DNA of 64,000 nt. Source: Leptidea sinapis. Taxonomy: Eukaryota > Arthropoda > Insecta > Lepidoptera > Pieridae. Positions 21,299-32,336 of the stretch are shown here, piece by piece. Location of the stretch: positions 9,486,001 to 9,550,000 of the forward strand of contig NC_066292.1 of NCBI RefSeq assembly GCF_905404315.1, in the 5' to 3' direction. Position numbers and translations under genes: made by a program. The notes under the pieces are model-generated. The model was not told where the DNA came from and searched no databases. It saw only the letters and a list, made by a program, of their open reading frames with translations. The first letter of the stretch is position 1, and every line of letters starts with the position of its first letter.

Positions 21299-21559
21299 TA
21301 TTATGTTCCTTGAATTATAAAGTTGAAGAGAATAGCGTTACTGTAGAGACTTCATAAATTTCAAATGAAATTAAATTCGCATTAAGAATTGTAAGAAATA
21401 ATAATAAGCTTACGACTGTAGCAGTTATTTCAAAGCAAGATGTAAAAAGAGAAAAATGCTTTTCATGTTAAAAATTTCAGAACGTTAACGAGAGTTAAAA
21501 TATATCGCAATGTTGACGCGAACTGCTGTTGTTGACAACTCAGGTACTCGGGTACCAAT

Positions 21560-21690
21560 CAAAATAAATCAAATTAAAATCACTTTATTCATGTATGTCA
21601 CGGAAATGACACTTATGAATGTAAAAAAAAATCTTATTGAATCTACTGCTACTTCGTAAAGGCTTATAAGAAGAAGTAGCAAGAAAATCA
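21560..21690 (-). repeat. LINE tail repeat (AAATCACTTTATTCATG type)
   Basis: Plus-strand AAATCACTTTATTCATGTATG, TCACGGAAATGACACTTATG and ATCTACTGCTACTTCG recur at 36830 (inverted), 51700 and 53325. Orientation inferred from the AATAAA-like complement. Confidence 0.5.
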
Positions 21691-21847
21691 AAAAACAATC
21701 ATTTACTGTTGTATCATGTTCGGATATGTTATGCTGGTTTGACTAAATTCAGCTCGAGACGTCTAACGGACTGCAATTAGGAAGGGAAATTTACTTCGTA
21801 ATAGTATTGTACGGTCAAACGCAGGTACAGTAATAATGATCCCGTTA

Positions 21848-22118
21848 GGCAGGGGCGTGCATTGGTTTTTTAGCAAGGTAGGCACTGTGGATCTCACAAG
21901 TCGTAGTTGAGCTTTGGAATAAGCAAAGATTGCTTACAGTAGATGTTTTGTATCTAGCGTAAGGAAAAATTTTATGAGTGAGTGTTCAATAGAAGTTTGG
22001 TAGTAAAATAACGGCACCAAATTAAACTAAGCTTACTTTAACACTAGTGCTATATTTGTTTTGATTCATAACGAGGTAGGCACTGCCTAATTGCCTATAT
22101 GATATGCACGCCCCTGCC
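21848..22118. mobile_element. 271-bp MITE with GGCAGGGGCGTGCAT ends
   Basis: The 15-bp TIRs GGCAGGGGCGTGCAT and ATGCACGCCCCTGCC are exact. TAGGCACTG recurs inverted inside. GTTA flanks both ends (21844-21847 and 22119-22122), a possible 4-bp target duplication. No protein. Confidence 0.65.
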
Positions 22119-22119
22119 G

Positions 22120-22625
22120 TTATATGCAAAATATAGAAAATAATATTACGAACGTTACCATTGGGACGACTGTGCTCTTGAAATATAGAAAAAAATAACA
22201 AGAAATAAAGAGCCATAAATTTGAAGCCAACATAATGCTGAACACTTGATTGTAGGAAATACAGAAAAAGTAAAATGAAATTTGCATTCCGAAAGCTGTT
22301 AGGAAAAAACCCGCAAAGCAACGCGCAATAAGAAAATTTTCTACATAGAAGGAAAACCCGTACAGTAATTGCATACTCTACGTGTCCTATATTTAGTTTT
22401 GCTTCACGATTCTGACCCATATCGCCCGATCAGGGATAATCGTAGAAGCGGAATGGCTAAGGTATTTAATATGGAACCCATTTTGCATATTATTGGTCGA
22501 ATGATTAGTTATATCACATGAGCAATGGAACTACGTGCTATACATATTTGAATTATTAATCGTTCACTTTACATTAATAAACTCTTTGAAAATATATTCA
22601 CGAATCTTCCTTGTATTCTTATAGA
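22120..22625. other. AT-rich intron sequence
   Basis: A 132-codon minus-strand frame here is rich in F, Y and L as expected of random A/T DNA, and shows no domain. Confidence 0.4.
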
Positions 22626-22629
22626 TTTC

Positions 22630-22925
22630 CGCGTCAAATTAAATCAAGTCAAATCCGCTATATTTATTAAGGTCGAAATTATGCTAATGAAGGTCTAAAG
22701 TAATAGATTTTACCATTTGCCACTACTTTGGAAAATGTTGAGCTAGATAGGCTGATACATGCAAAGTGATGCACAGAAAAAATTCCCGTCAAATCAAATC
22801 AAATTTGCTGAGTTTATTAGGGTCCAAAATTTTAATGCTCGTGAATGTACAAAGTTAAACAGTTTACCATTTAAGACCACTTCGGAAAAGGTTAAGCTTA
22901 TATTACAATATGAAGAGAAGTAAAA
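22630..22925 (-). repeat. Two tandem LINE-tail repeats
   Basis: 22630-22745 and 22790-22925 each start GTCAAAT.AAATCAA.T and carry TTTATTA..GTC.AAATT and ACTTTGGAAAA/ACTTCGGAAAAGGTTAAGC. Diverged relatives of the 36010 copy. Confidence 0.45.
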
Positions 22926-22981
22926 GATGCAAAAAATAAAAACAAGTCCCAACTTACTCAAGTAAGTGAAGAAATTAAAAT

Positions 22982-23288
22982 AGACAAGACGAGCAGCACT
23001 TTCAGCTGATGGTAATTGATACGCCCCGCCCATTACAATGCAGTGCCGCTCAGGATTCTTGAAAAACCCCAAAAATTCTGAATGTCACTACAACTGCGCT
23101 CGTCACCTTGTGACATAAGATGTTAAGTCTCATTTGCCCAGTAATTTCACTAGCTACGGCGCCCTTCAGACCGAAACACAGTAATGCTTACACATTACTG
23201 CTTCACGGCAGAAATAGGCGCCGTTGTGGTACCCATAATCTAGCCGGCATCCTGTACTTTGCTTGTGCCAAGGAGCCTCCCACTGGTA
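22982..23288 (-). mobile_element. SINE-like family S, near full-length copy
   Basis: From GACAAGACGAGCAGC to GGAGCCTCCCACTGGT; the 5' end carries a small insertion (TACTTTGCTTGTGCC in place of GTGC). Confidence 0.8.
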
Positions 23289-23570
23289 AAATTCACCTAT
23301 AGATCTACATTTTATCGACTTTAAACCCAAAACAGGTATTCAGGTAGTCACAGTTTTAAACCCAAATCATAATAGTTTTACTAAGAGCACTTACCTTCAT
23401 CGTCTTCCTGTAAAGTTAAGTACTCTAAAAACTAACGACGGTATATTTTAAAACAATTTTCAAGTCAATTACAGGCTTTTAGGTGCCTGAATTGCTGTGG
23501 TTCCGTTAGAAACACGGAATCGATTTAATTATAAACTCTACCCCATTTAATATAGAAAGGTTGTGGGTTG

Positions 23571-23944
23571 GAATATTAATGATTTAATTTATTTATCGGA
23601 TGAGTTATTACGGGGGAATATATGAATTTAACTCAAGTTCGGTGATTTAAATTATTTATTACAATTTAAAGGGTTTGTTGAATACTTAAAACATATTCCT
23701 TGTGGCATCATAGATTTTTCTGTCTATTAATTTTAATGTCTCAATAAATAGTTTTGCGAATATTAATGATTTAATTTATTAATCGGATGAGTTAATACGG
23801 AGGAATATATAAATTTATTTCACGTTTGGTCATTCTAATTATTTATAACAATTTAAAGGGTTTGTTGAGTACTCGTTAACCTTTTCCTCGTGAAATCATA
23901 GATTTTCTATGTCTCTTAATTTTAATATCTCAATAAATAATTTA
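23571..23944. repeat. Tandem duplication, 187-bp period
   Basis: 23571-23757 and 23758-23944 are diverged copies in tandem: GAATATTAATGATTTAATTT, CAATTTAAAGGGTTTGTTGA and TCTCAATAAATA occur in both at the same spacing. Satellite-like dimer, no coding content. Confidence 0.75.
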
Positions 23945-24358
23945 GATTTTATTTAAATAAATGGGTGGTAGAGAGTATATTTACATTTTGTAAAACTGTA
24001 CTTTCCATTGAAAATCTATTTATGTGTAAAAATCATCAGAGCAAATGGCATGGTCTATCAAAACTTTACCTATCTCGTTCCTTACTTAACGTAACTTTTT
24101 GTGAGTAGTAAGTATAAGTGGTTTATCAAGTTTCGTGTATATTTATACACGTTTACTCAGGCATTGTCATACCCACTATATACGTTTCAAGCCTACAAAA
24201 ATTTGCGGAAGGAAAAAGTAATACTTACTGTACGAATCTAATGTTGTATTATTAATCTTTAAAATTTTTTTTTCTCAAAATATTCTCTCCTAGACGTAAA
24301 AAATAAAAAGTAATAACAAAAATAAAGGACCTCCTCCGTGGCCACCTCGTTAACATTT

Positions 24359-24422
24359 TTTTATGAAAATAAGGGACGAGACGAGCAGGATGTTCAGCTG
24401 ATGGTAATTGATATGCCCTACC
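24359..24422 (-). mobile_element. SINE-like family S, 3' end only
   Basis: TTATGAAAATAAGGGACGAG through TTGATATGCCCTACC, about 64 bases. Confidence 0.65.
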
Positions 24423-24589
24423 TTTTTATATCATTTGCTTTGGCAATATAAAAATAAAATAAATACTTTATAAAAATGTATTAAATATGCAATTTATAGT
24501 TAGCCGCAGCAGTTTGTGTGTGTATTATTTGCAAAATAATCTAAATAATATAAATTGTTGCCCAATTGAATTGAAATTCTTACAATTTC

Positions 24590-24622
24590 ACGCGGACGAA
24601 GTCGCGGGCAAAACCTAATATT
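24590..24622 (+). mobile_element. Possible Helitron 3' end, worn
   Basis: CACGCGGACGAAGTCGCGGG followed by CAAAACCTAA resembles the GTCGCGGGCAAAAGCTAG terminus common in lepidopteran Helitrons; the CTAG is mutated. The 5' end was not found. Confidence 0.35.
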
Positions 24623-24629
24623 AAATAAA

Positions 24630-25370
24630 AGTAACGAGATACAAAAGAACTTTTATTAAATACCTTGTAGGTAATAAAAGACTAAATATTCATGTATATT
24701 TTTTACTTTTACAAAGCGTACCCTGTTGAATGTTTTGATTTAGAAAATTTGTTACTTTTACAATGTTTTTTTTTATATACCGTATAAAATTCCACTGATT
24801 GGGATAACTGGTCGTACTTATCACCTGTACAGACCCCCACACAGTTTATTTCTAAGTTACTAAGCAATAATGTAATTCTATTAAATCCTACAAAAATTTG
24901 ACTTTACTTTGATATTCTTAAGAATATTTAAGTATTCCTCATCAAAAGTCTAAGGTGAATTGTAATAATAATTTAGACACAATAGCAGTTAATCTAGGCT
25001 AGATACTGATTTACTACGCCCGCGGCGTAGTATTTTGTCTGCTACATAGCATAATAATATTCATTTAACGTAGCAATTGTCGTCAAGTATTCGCATACTA
25101 CGCGTCTAGCTACGTCACTAATTTTCCTGCAGTCTATTTAAAAAACAACTTCTGTTAACTAAAAACCAAATTATTTGAAATGAATTGTTTTTTTTTAAAT
25201 TTAATTAAATAATTTACTCAGAATTATTATGAATACAAACAGTTTAGGTACTGTTTATTTGTCCTATGGTAGAAATAAATTAAATAAAAATACTTAAGTG
25301 GCTAGTGATTACAACGCTTACATACTTACAAATAACTTAAGTAAAATGTATTTCAATACTAAAGTTAAAT
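24630..25370. other. AT-rich intron sequence, nothing recognised
   Basis: A short palindrome-rich patch (TACTACGCCCGCGGCGTAGTA, about 25013-25033) is the only notable structure. Confidence 0.4.
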
Positions 25371-25373
25371 AAT

Positions 25374-25640
25374 GTGAACAGAAATTTAATCATCTTCAGA
25401 ATTGTTTTGGGCAACTCTTCTCAAGTTAGGTCCTGTTGTCAATTTTATTTCATCTTCACACCTTGTGTGCTGTCTTCCTCGCTTTCTTTTGCCATCTCTT
25501 GGGTACCATTCTGTAAGTCTCTTGCGCCATTTCCCGACTTCATCTCCGCATCATGTGCCCTTACCGACATACTCAAACGAATCGACCAACAAAAGTGGAG
25601 ATGGGCAAGGGTGGCACAAGTTGTACTAATAGCTAGGAAT
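25374..25640 (-). mobile_element. RTE-like LINE 3' fragment, 5' part inverted
   Basis: The minus strand from 25552 down reads DEVGKWRKRLTEWYPRDGKR, KRGRQHTRCEDEIKLTTGPN, LRRVAQNNSEDD without a stop: an RTE-type C-terminus (W.PRDGKR.RGRQ.TRWEDEI). Just beyond it, plus-strand 25553-25610 reads LTDILKRIDQQKWRWAR, the segment that normally precedes this (TD....I..LKW.WAG) but in opposite orientation. The two halves are thus head-to-head. Confidence 0.65.
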
Positions 25641-25949
25641 AATAATATTACAATATAAAGAATTTATTTTATATAGAAGAACTGCGTCTCTCGACTCAAC
25701 CCCAACAAGCCCAAACACCAAAGTCTAAACTTTTTTATATTAGTAGGACGAAACGGACAAGAGGCTCACACAGACATAGGCGCCATTTGTTTCCGAAGTT
25801 ATAGTAGTATCTAGTATATTAGAAATAACATCAAAAAGAGTTCTAAAGGAATCAATTTTGAGAAAGTAAATGCCTTTTATGCCTTTACGTGTTGCGCAGA
25901 AGCGAAACAAGCGCCCATGGACATTTGCAATACAAATGAACAAGATATG

Positions 25950-26110
25950 CAGTCCTTAAGGTGTGGGTAGGTTTTAAGCTTTAAGGTCCCTATTTCGTTT
26001 CGGTTCCGGTAAACTGCAGCCGGTAATTCATTCCACAAAGTGGCTGTTCGAGGCAAGAAGTTTCTTGCAAAAATATGAAGTTGAAGTATGCCAGAAGTCC
26101 ACATAATGTG
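25950..26110 (-). mobile_element. LINE ORF2 C-terminal fragment related to family L
   Basis: The minus strand reads FARNFLPRTATLWNELPAAV and GTLKLKTYPHLKD, matching FTRSFLPRTTKLWNELPCAV...GTFKK of family L but clearly diverged. Probably a sister LINE family. Confidence 0.6.
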
Positions 26111-26593
26111 GAATTTGGATGCTTATATCAAACCTGAACATACGGTAGAAGGTGCAAAGAGACCCTTATCCCTACGCAACTATGCTTCGAATCCGCTTCA
26201 TTGTATCCAGCAAAAAATAGAGATATTTGAGTTTTCAAATGGTACTTGTATATTTTAAAATATTTTGTTATTTGGAGCAAAATACAAAATTAAGTATTTA
26301 AATCAGCCAAGTCGTTTCTGATATAATTTGTTGCCTTCTTTAGTTATACTTCAAGAAATGATTATCTCTGCATACAAATGTTTGATTAATGCATAAAATT
26401 ATTTTTTGAATATCACTATAAAATTGGGGATTATTCATAATTCTATCATCAAATTTGATTTATTTCGAATGCTACCAGCCTAGGTGTACGTTATTGGATG
26501 AAAAAATTTTGAAATCCATTCATACATATAAAAAACGTAGCAATTTACTAACCCCAAATCGATGACCCTCCTCTTCCCACTTGGATCACCCAT

Positions 26594-26703
26594 CTTTTTT
26601 TATGGAAAAGGAGGATAAAGGAACGTACGGTTTAAGTGATAACAGCCACCCACATTCTCTTGTAACACCAAAGTAATCACAAGAGCGTTGCTGGCCTTTA
26701 AGG
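26594..26703 (-). mobile_element. LINE family L, 3'-terminal 110 bases
   Basis: TTTTTTTATGGAAAAGGAGG, GTACGGTTTAAGTGAT, and CCCACATTCTCTTG..ACACCA through AGAGCGTTG.TGGCC. Confidence 0.65.
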
Positions 26704-26719
26704 CGAAGAGTAAGCAGAA

Positions 26720-27835
26720 AACACGCAAACATGGTGTTTTTAGACAAGTTTTGTGGTGAAAGTATAGCATTTCGAGCTATGAACACTATTTAATCCTGTT
26801 ACATATATCCTTAAGTCTTATTTATAGGTTGCTAATGCTTGCTGTTGGTTATAGTTACCACCGCCGAGCCTTTGAAGTACCACTTTTCTTTGAAGTTAAA
26901 CAAGTTTTTTGGTATGGCGTGACGCTTTTTTTTGTTACTTCTCTCAGAAAAGTTATTCTTATAGCTTGTACGTTATTGTGTAGGGTCATTTATTCAGATT
27001 AGTAGTGAATAACGAGGATTGTAAGCATATAAACTGTTTTCCACGCAAGAATTTTGAAAACATTGGCTTTGTTACATAGATGGCGGGCCGGCAGCCGTGA
27101 ACTCATATCGCTCAAGGTCGCTGGCATTTCGTGTCGCCTTAAGGAAGGTGTACGCGATTTATCATTTATTAACTATTTATCGCAAAAATATTCTACATAT
27201 AGTTTTTATTTACTTTGTACGGACATATTGAAATAAAGTTTTACCTCAAGTAAATTTACCTTTAATATAGTCTTTTAACATCTGCGTACTAATTGATGAA
27301 AGTAAAACCAGGCCACACATTCTATCGACCTTCATCTGTATATATAAAAATAAATATTATCTGCTAATGCAATATATCAATGATATGTACGTATGTAGTT
27401 TAATAATTGTGGCTATGCTTAAGACCGGTATTACAGAAATCGCAACATGGAGCGAAGATAATTCCCTCTTTTCGAGTACCGCCAGAATAATAAATATTTA
27501 GAAGTTTTACCATTAATTAAGTATTTATTATATTATACATGCAATTGTTCATTAGGATTTTTCTTCGTTTAGGTATTTTTTTTTGTCTTTTTCGTAAATT
27601 TAAATATAACTGAGTTTTTATTTTACTAAAACTTCATACGAAAATATTAACTGTTTATTAATTATTGTTATCAAAAATTAAACCAAATGTTGCATACTTA
27701 TTTTAATTACTTTTGGACAGTTTTGCGTTTCTTTCTCTTTTCCCGGTATTGAGGTGAATTGGGAATAAATCACAAAGTACGTGAATACGTTGTGGATAAA
27801 GATTCTTAGCATTTTATATTAAAACTCAAAACTTT
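26720..27835. other. Intron sequence, little recognised
   Basis: Contains a 25-bp scrap resembling LINE L (CCTTAAGGAAGGTGTACGCG, about 27138). Otherwise A/T-rich with no gene. Confidence 0.4.
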
Positions 27836-27844
27836 TTTTGTTCA

Positions 27845-28510
27845 AAATTTCTTTACATTACAAAACAGTATATAATACTGTACCATTTTGTTCAATGACT
27901 TTTTGCCATTCTGTAGGTGGTTATTTGATCCCGTTGCTGTGGAAATTTTAGAAAATCTGATCAAAAGAAAATGCAACAAGTAGTTTAGGCAGTCCTCTCT
28001 TGATGTTTGCCTGACACTATCAAAAGGATTATGTTGAGACTGAAACAGGTAACAATCTAAAGGTACAAGGCCAGGGTCATATGGCAGATGCATTTTAACC
28101 TCTCAGTGAAACTCTCTTAAATTCTTCTGAGTGCCTAAATATGTGTTTACTCCAGCATTGTGTTGTGAGCACTATCTTTTGATAAATTGTGGCCGCTTCC
28201 TCTCAGTCGTTGGCAGTAGAGATCCAAATAGATTTCAACTTTCCAATACTAATCCTACAATACACAAGGTATCACCATACTGCGAGTTAACTCGGGTTTT
28301 GCCACAGTCTCTCAAGACTAACCGATATTTGACCAGAACCTTTTCCAGACTTTCTTATCGTACGTGATCCAATTTTCATTACCAGTTATAAATCTCTTGC
28401 TTGCCTTTTTTAAAAATTGTGTCCATTTTATCCGTAACAGGATTATCATAGTGAAAGTGCATCTTTGACATCTAAGTGCTCGGATCGAAAATCCTAAACG
28501 TAACATATTT
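27845..28510 (-). pseudogene. mariner transposase pseudogene
   Basis: Minus-strand frames read FLKKASKRFITGNENWITYD and KKVWKRFWSNIG, then after broken frames HLPYDPGLVPLDCYLFQSQH, with a C-terminal NGKKSLNKMVQYYILF. These are the mariner blocks TGDEKWI.YD, KR.W and HPPYSPDLAPSDYHLF. The first catalytic Asp (TGDE) is Asn here. Several stops and frameshifts separate the blocks. The 5' half is missing and TIRs were not identified. Confidence 0.8.
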
Positions 28511-28587
28511 TCGCGCGCGGCCTACACAGCAATCTCTCCTTTTTGTTTAAATTGTTAAATGTATTGAATTTTAATAATTAACTTAAA

Positions 28588-28867
28588 AGTGGGAGACTCT
28601 TATGCACAGGATGCCGGCAGATTATGGGTACAACAACGGCACCCATTTCTTCCGTGAAGCAGTAATGAGTAAGCATTATCCTGTTTCGGTCTGAAGGCCT
28701 TTGTAGCTAGTTAAATTACTTACTTACCTAATTAAAGTTAGGCATTTCAAGAATCTTGAGCGGTACTGCATTATAATGGGCAGAGCGTATCAATTATTAT
28801 CATCAGCTTAACGTCCTGCTCGTCATGTAACATTACATAACACATAACATGGGACATTGTCATAAAA
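28588..28867 (+). mobile_element. SINE-like family S copy with central deletion
   Basis: AGTGGGAGACTCTTATGCACAGG start and GACATTGTCATAAAAAAAG end. The region holding the first half of the large hairpin is replaced by TTACTTACTTACCTAATTAA. A small insertion lies in the tail (CATTACATAACACATAACATGG). Confidence 0.7.
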
Positions 28868-28869
28868 AA

Positions 28870-29600
28870 AGAACTAACTCTGAGGAAAATCAAATAAAAA
28901 TAGCTGAAAATAATATTTTACTATTTTTTTTCCTCACAATGTAATGTCATCAATACCAGACATGTACAAGAAGTAGAGGCAAAGATATCATATTACATTC
29001 GATACATGCGAAAATACTTTTTATCTGATCTATTAGAAATATCTAGACCTATATGTATAGAGGTCTATAACTTATTTAATAAATAGTCCTATAGTCGGCT
29101 AGCTTATGTCGTTTCGCTACAAAAAGTCTACTTATACTAGTCCAAGTATACGACTTAATCAACTAAAAACGATCAGACTTATTGTGCTGACGGTACGTGT
29201 GGATAAGAGATATGAAAGTTATATAATCGCGAAAACTACGCTTCGGTACCGCACTTTCACTGATGAAATTGTCGTATATTTATTACAAAATATTATTGAA
29301 GTATACTGAATACTTTTATTGATATTACATTTTCGTTGCTAGAATGGTTTAAGTATTTGCTACGTAGGCATCTTCGAGACTACAAATAGATTGTTTGGAA
29401 AAAGTAACGTTAAATGGGCTTACACTTAAATAAATTATTTTACCATTTTCCGTTAGTGATAGAATAATTTCATTTCATCTAGCACAGAACTAACTTGTTG
29501 CTAAATAAGATCAACTATACTAGTTATATCAAAATAATGGGTGGGGATAGTATCAGCAATTGAATTTACTTGATTATTTAATGAAATATAATATATTATT
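28870..29600. other. AT-rich intron sequence, nothing recognised
   Basis: Only chance frames up to 67 codons. Confidence 0.45.
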
Positions 29601-29606
29601 TTTGTA

Positions 29607-30185
29607 GTAGGTGTTATTTTGCGGAAATCCATAATTATCCAAATGTTTTGAGTTTAAAATGTTTTTAAATGTTTTTACTTAAAGAACACATTGCGGATAT
29701 CAAACACAGACGACACTCTAAGTCAGCTGTATGTGAACACATAACAGACCGTCCTAACCCCTACATCCGGTTCGACCAACCAAAAGTGTTGGTAAAAGAG
29801 AATAGATTTCTCCCCAGAATGGTACGTGAAGCCATCAAAATTAAAAAACACCCAAATTTCCTAACCTAAAACCCATAACTACACATACCAAAAAAGAAGA
29901 GAACACTGTCATTAAATTTTGCCAAAAACCATCTGTGTACAGCAAATACCGAAGAAATAAAGGGCGCTAAACTTCATAATGACAACTATGACAAATACTA
30001 TCTTTGACTCACTTCATCTGCAGTCCCCCTGAAAACGAGATCTTGAAAGGTCTTGAAACGTCGGGTTAACTAAAATAAAAATGTAGCTTTTACGCAAACA
30101 TCTAATGTAAAACCGTTACAATTACACGAGTTTAAATCCTTTAAAAGTTTTTTATTTAATTGTGTAACACTCAAAACATTTGGAT
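29607..30185 (+). mobile_element. Penelope-like element, 3' end
   Basis: Contains the C-terminal GIY-YIG endonuclease coding segment followed by a 3' untranslated region (GCCAAAAACCATCTGT, GACAACTATGACAAATACTAT, CTTGAAACGTCGGGTTAACTA). It ends near TTTTTTATTTAATTGTGTAAC. The first 50 bases match the arm of the 622-868 foldback insertion. Confidence 0.75.
29672..29869 (+). pseudogene. Penelope GIY-YIG endonuclease C-terminus
   Basis: LKEHIADIKHRRHSKSAVCE, HITDRPNPYIRFDQPKVLVK, ENRFLPRMVREAIKIKKHPN then stop. The order R/KEH..D......SAV..H.........FD..KVL.KE....PR..REAI.I.K..N is the distal half of the GIY-YIG domain of Penelope-like retroelements, including the conserved Glu of REA.I. The reverse transcriptase and the GIY-YIG motif itself are missing. 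Confidence 0.8.
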
Positions 30186-30423
30186 AAAAATATAATATTC
30201 CCATTCCAACACAACCATATTATATTGTAGAGCTATAAATATTAATATAGTTTATTTACCATTATCAAGTTTCAAAATGATAAATTAATATAAAATATTA
30301 GTATCATTAATTAATTTTCAACGTTTAGTTGACTTCTCTATTGTTGTGATTGTTTAGTAATTTTTTTAAATATTTTCCCTCACTACTGGCATTAAAAATA
30401 GAAGTGTAAATTCGTAACAAAAT

Positions 30424-30530
30424 TTGGGATGAAAAGGGATTCAAACCAGCGTCTCTGGAGATTATACCTCCACCGTTCTTAACCCAACGAGTTAGTGCGT
30501 CTAGATTTGAAAGAGCGACATATCTAGCCA
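30424..30530 (-). mobile_element. tRNA-derived SINE head
   Basis: On the minus strand: A-box-like CTAACTCGTTGGGTT, then CGGTGGAGGTATAATCTCC, then B-box GGTTTGAATCCC. No clear cloverleaf; likely the tRNA-related head of a SINE. Confidence 0.4.
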
Positions 30531-30789
30531 ATAACTATTATTGTTAAATAGATTATCAACTATAAAGATAAATGGGCATTTTGTTCGGACCTGTGACCCA
30601 CCAGCGACCAGACAAAACTAAACCATAAATGGCCCAATGACATGAAGCCCATTTCCTTAAAAAAATGGGAAAGTTTTTTTTTGGCAATGAGATGAGTCGT
30701 ATTTCTCAAACGTCTGAGAGTTTTAGGATAAACAATATATTATATTATAAGAAAACTAATTTTTATATTTTCATGTTCTTCTTAAATAT

Positions 30790-31175
30790 AAAATTCGACC
30801 AACCAAAAGGTAAAAGAGAATAGATTTCTCGCAAGACTGGTACATGAAGCCATTCAAATTAAAAACACCCAAATTTCAATAGAGAAGACTGTATAAAATA
30901 ATCTAACCGTCTGTCTACAGCAAATACCACCCCCGAGGCAATAAATGGCGCTAAACTTCATAATGACAACTATGACAAGTACTATCTTGACTCATTTCAT
31001 CTGAAGTCACCCTGAAAAGAAGACCAGGAAAGGTTTTAAAACGTCGGGGTAACTAAATTAATAATAAAAATGTAACTTTTACGCAAAAATCTAATATAAA
31101 AACAAAGTTAAAATCACACGACTTTTAATCCCTTAAAAGTGTTTTATTTAAATATGTCACACTCGCGATAATCAA
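30790..31175 (+). mobile_element. Penelope-like element, 3' end (second copy)
   Basis: TTCGACCAACCAAAAGGTAA opens in the FDQPK segment and continues through LVHEAIQIKN to the same 3' untranslated blocks as the 29.6-kb copy (GCGCTAAACTTCATAATGAC). Internal deletions differ, so it is an independent insertion. Confidence 0.75.
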
Positions 31176-31307
31176 AGACAATACTTTAAAATGCTTAAAA
31201 AAACAAGTTCTTTCTGAAGAGGTAAAGCATTATTTAGGAGCTTTTCTATTTTATTGCCCGCAGTTTCTCATTTGTACGAGTGGAACATCGCACATCACGT
31301 TGCGCCC

Positions 31308-31530
31308 TGTTAGCAGTTGCGCTGGCGCGTGCCGTGTTTCCACATTTTCCCCAGTTCACGTTCGAGCATCAATTGGTTCGCGTGTGCTCATAACCATTTA
31401 CCATTATAACCATTTAGACTAAGTTCAATAAACTAATTGTTCTTAAGTCTAGTTTAATTTATGAACCAAACATAAATTAATCTGTACGGCAACCAGAACA
31501 CCGTACATCTTGGTCCTTCGAGCCGGATTC
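31308..31530 (+). mobile_element. Possible BEL/Pao-type LTR with primer-binding region
   Basis: A 200-bp segment starts TGTTAGCAGTTGCGC and ends CACCGTACA (31507). It is followed by TCTTGGTCCTTCGAGCCGGAT, which resembles the TGG(T/C)...CTTCGAGCCGGAT start of BEL/Pao internal regions. It contains AATAAA (31427). No second LTR or polyprotein was found. Confidence 0.4.
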
Positions 31531-31814
31531 ATCATTCAAAGTATCCATTGATTAAAATACTAGTTGATGAGAAATCCTCGAAGAAACGTGAAATTTAACA
31601 TATCATACACATATTTATACAGTTCATTCAATACCATCAATATCAATTGTTACATCATCTAAAAACCTTGCTGGTGTATCTATTCCTTTCTATATTTCTA
31701 TCTATTGCAGCTTCTAAGGCTAAGTCTTCTAGCTTTAATATTTTTGAAAACCTCGCCTTCCTTTATACTGGGACCGTCATTCTGTTAATAGAAAAACGCT
31801 CACGTGTCTTATTC

Positions 31815-31975
31815 CATGACTCATATAGCCGAGTTTTCAGTGACCCCTGCCTACCAAGTTAAATCTCCTTGGCTCGAATCCCGGTAGGTGCAAACATTTA
31901 TATAATGAATATGGATGTTTGTTTCCGAGTCATGGATGTTAATTTGTATTTATTTACTTTGTTTTAGTAAGTATA
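31815..31975 (+). mobile_element. tRNA-derived SINE
   Basis: A-box-like ATAGCCGAGTTTTCAGTG, B-box-like GGCTCGAATCCCGG, then the body GCAAACATTTATATAATGAA and TGTTTGTTTCCGAGTCATGG. The body is found inverted at 41410-41495. Confidence 0.6.
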
Positions 31976-32336
31976 TTGTATCAAATGAAACTTTTTTGCA
32001 TCCAAAATACAGGCTATCCCTAGTTTGGGGAAAGATAATTTGTGTATGTCAATACATTATTATCATTAATATTAACTATTCGAATACGAAACTATACGTC
32101 ATCACATAGACGGATTGAAAAAGAGATAACTACAAGATTCTATACATTGATCATTGAAATGCCGAAATAAGGAAATGGATGAAATCTAATAGCATCCTAT
32201 ATTGGGGTACATACTACAGGATTGTACCCAACATATACTGCTTCAATGTATTTTCAAAGAAAGTTAGTTAATTTTGCTTACCGCTGAAGAATCTATAAAT
32301 TAATAACTGTTTAATAATGTTTCTCTTTGTTGACAG

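Larger units (their letters stand above)
11988..32336 (+). other. dpr intron, 20.3 kb, phase 1
   Basis: GTGAGT donor at 11988 and TTTCTCTTTGTTGACAG acceptor ending at 32336. Splicing joins TTT AAT G to GT GAA AAC, giving FNGENPAAMQ. The intron holds more than twenty mobile-element fragments in both orientations. Confidence 0.8.

Noticed and set aside
22022..22420. 132-codon minus-strand open frame rich in F/Y/L
   Set aside because: Low-complexity A/T composition, no domain, partly inside a MITE.
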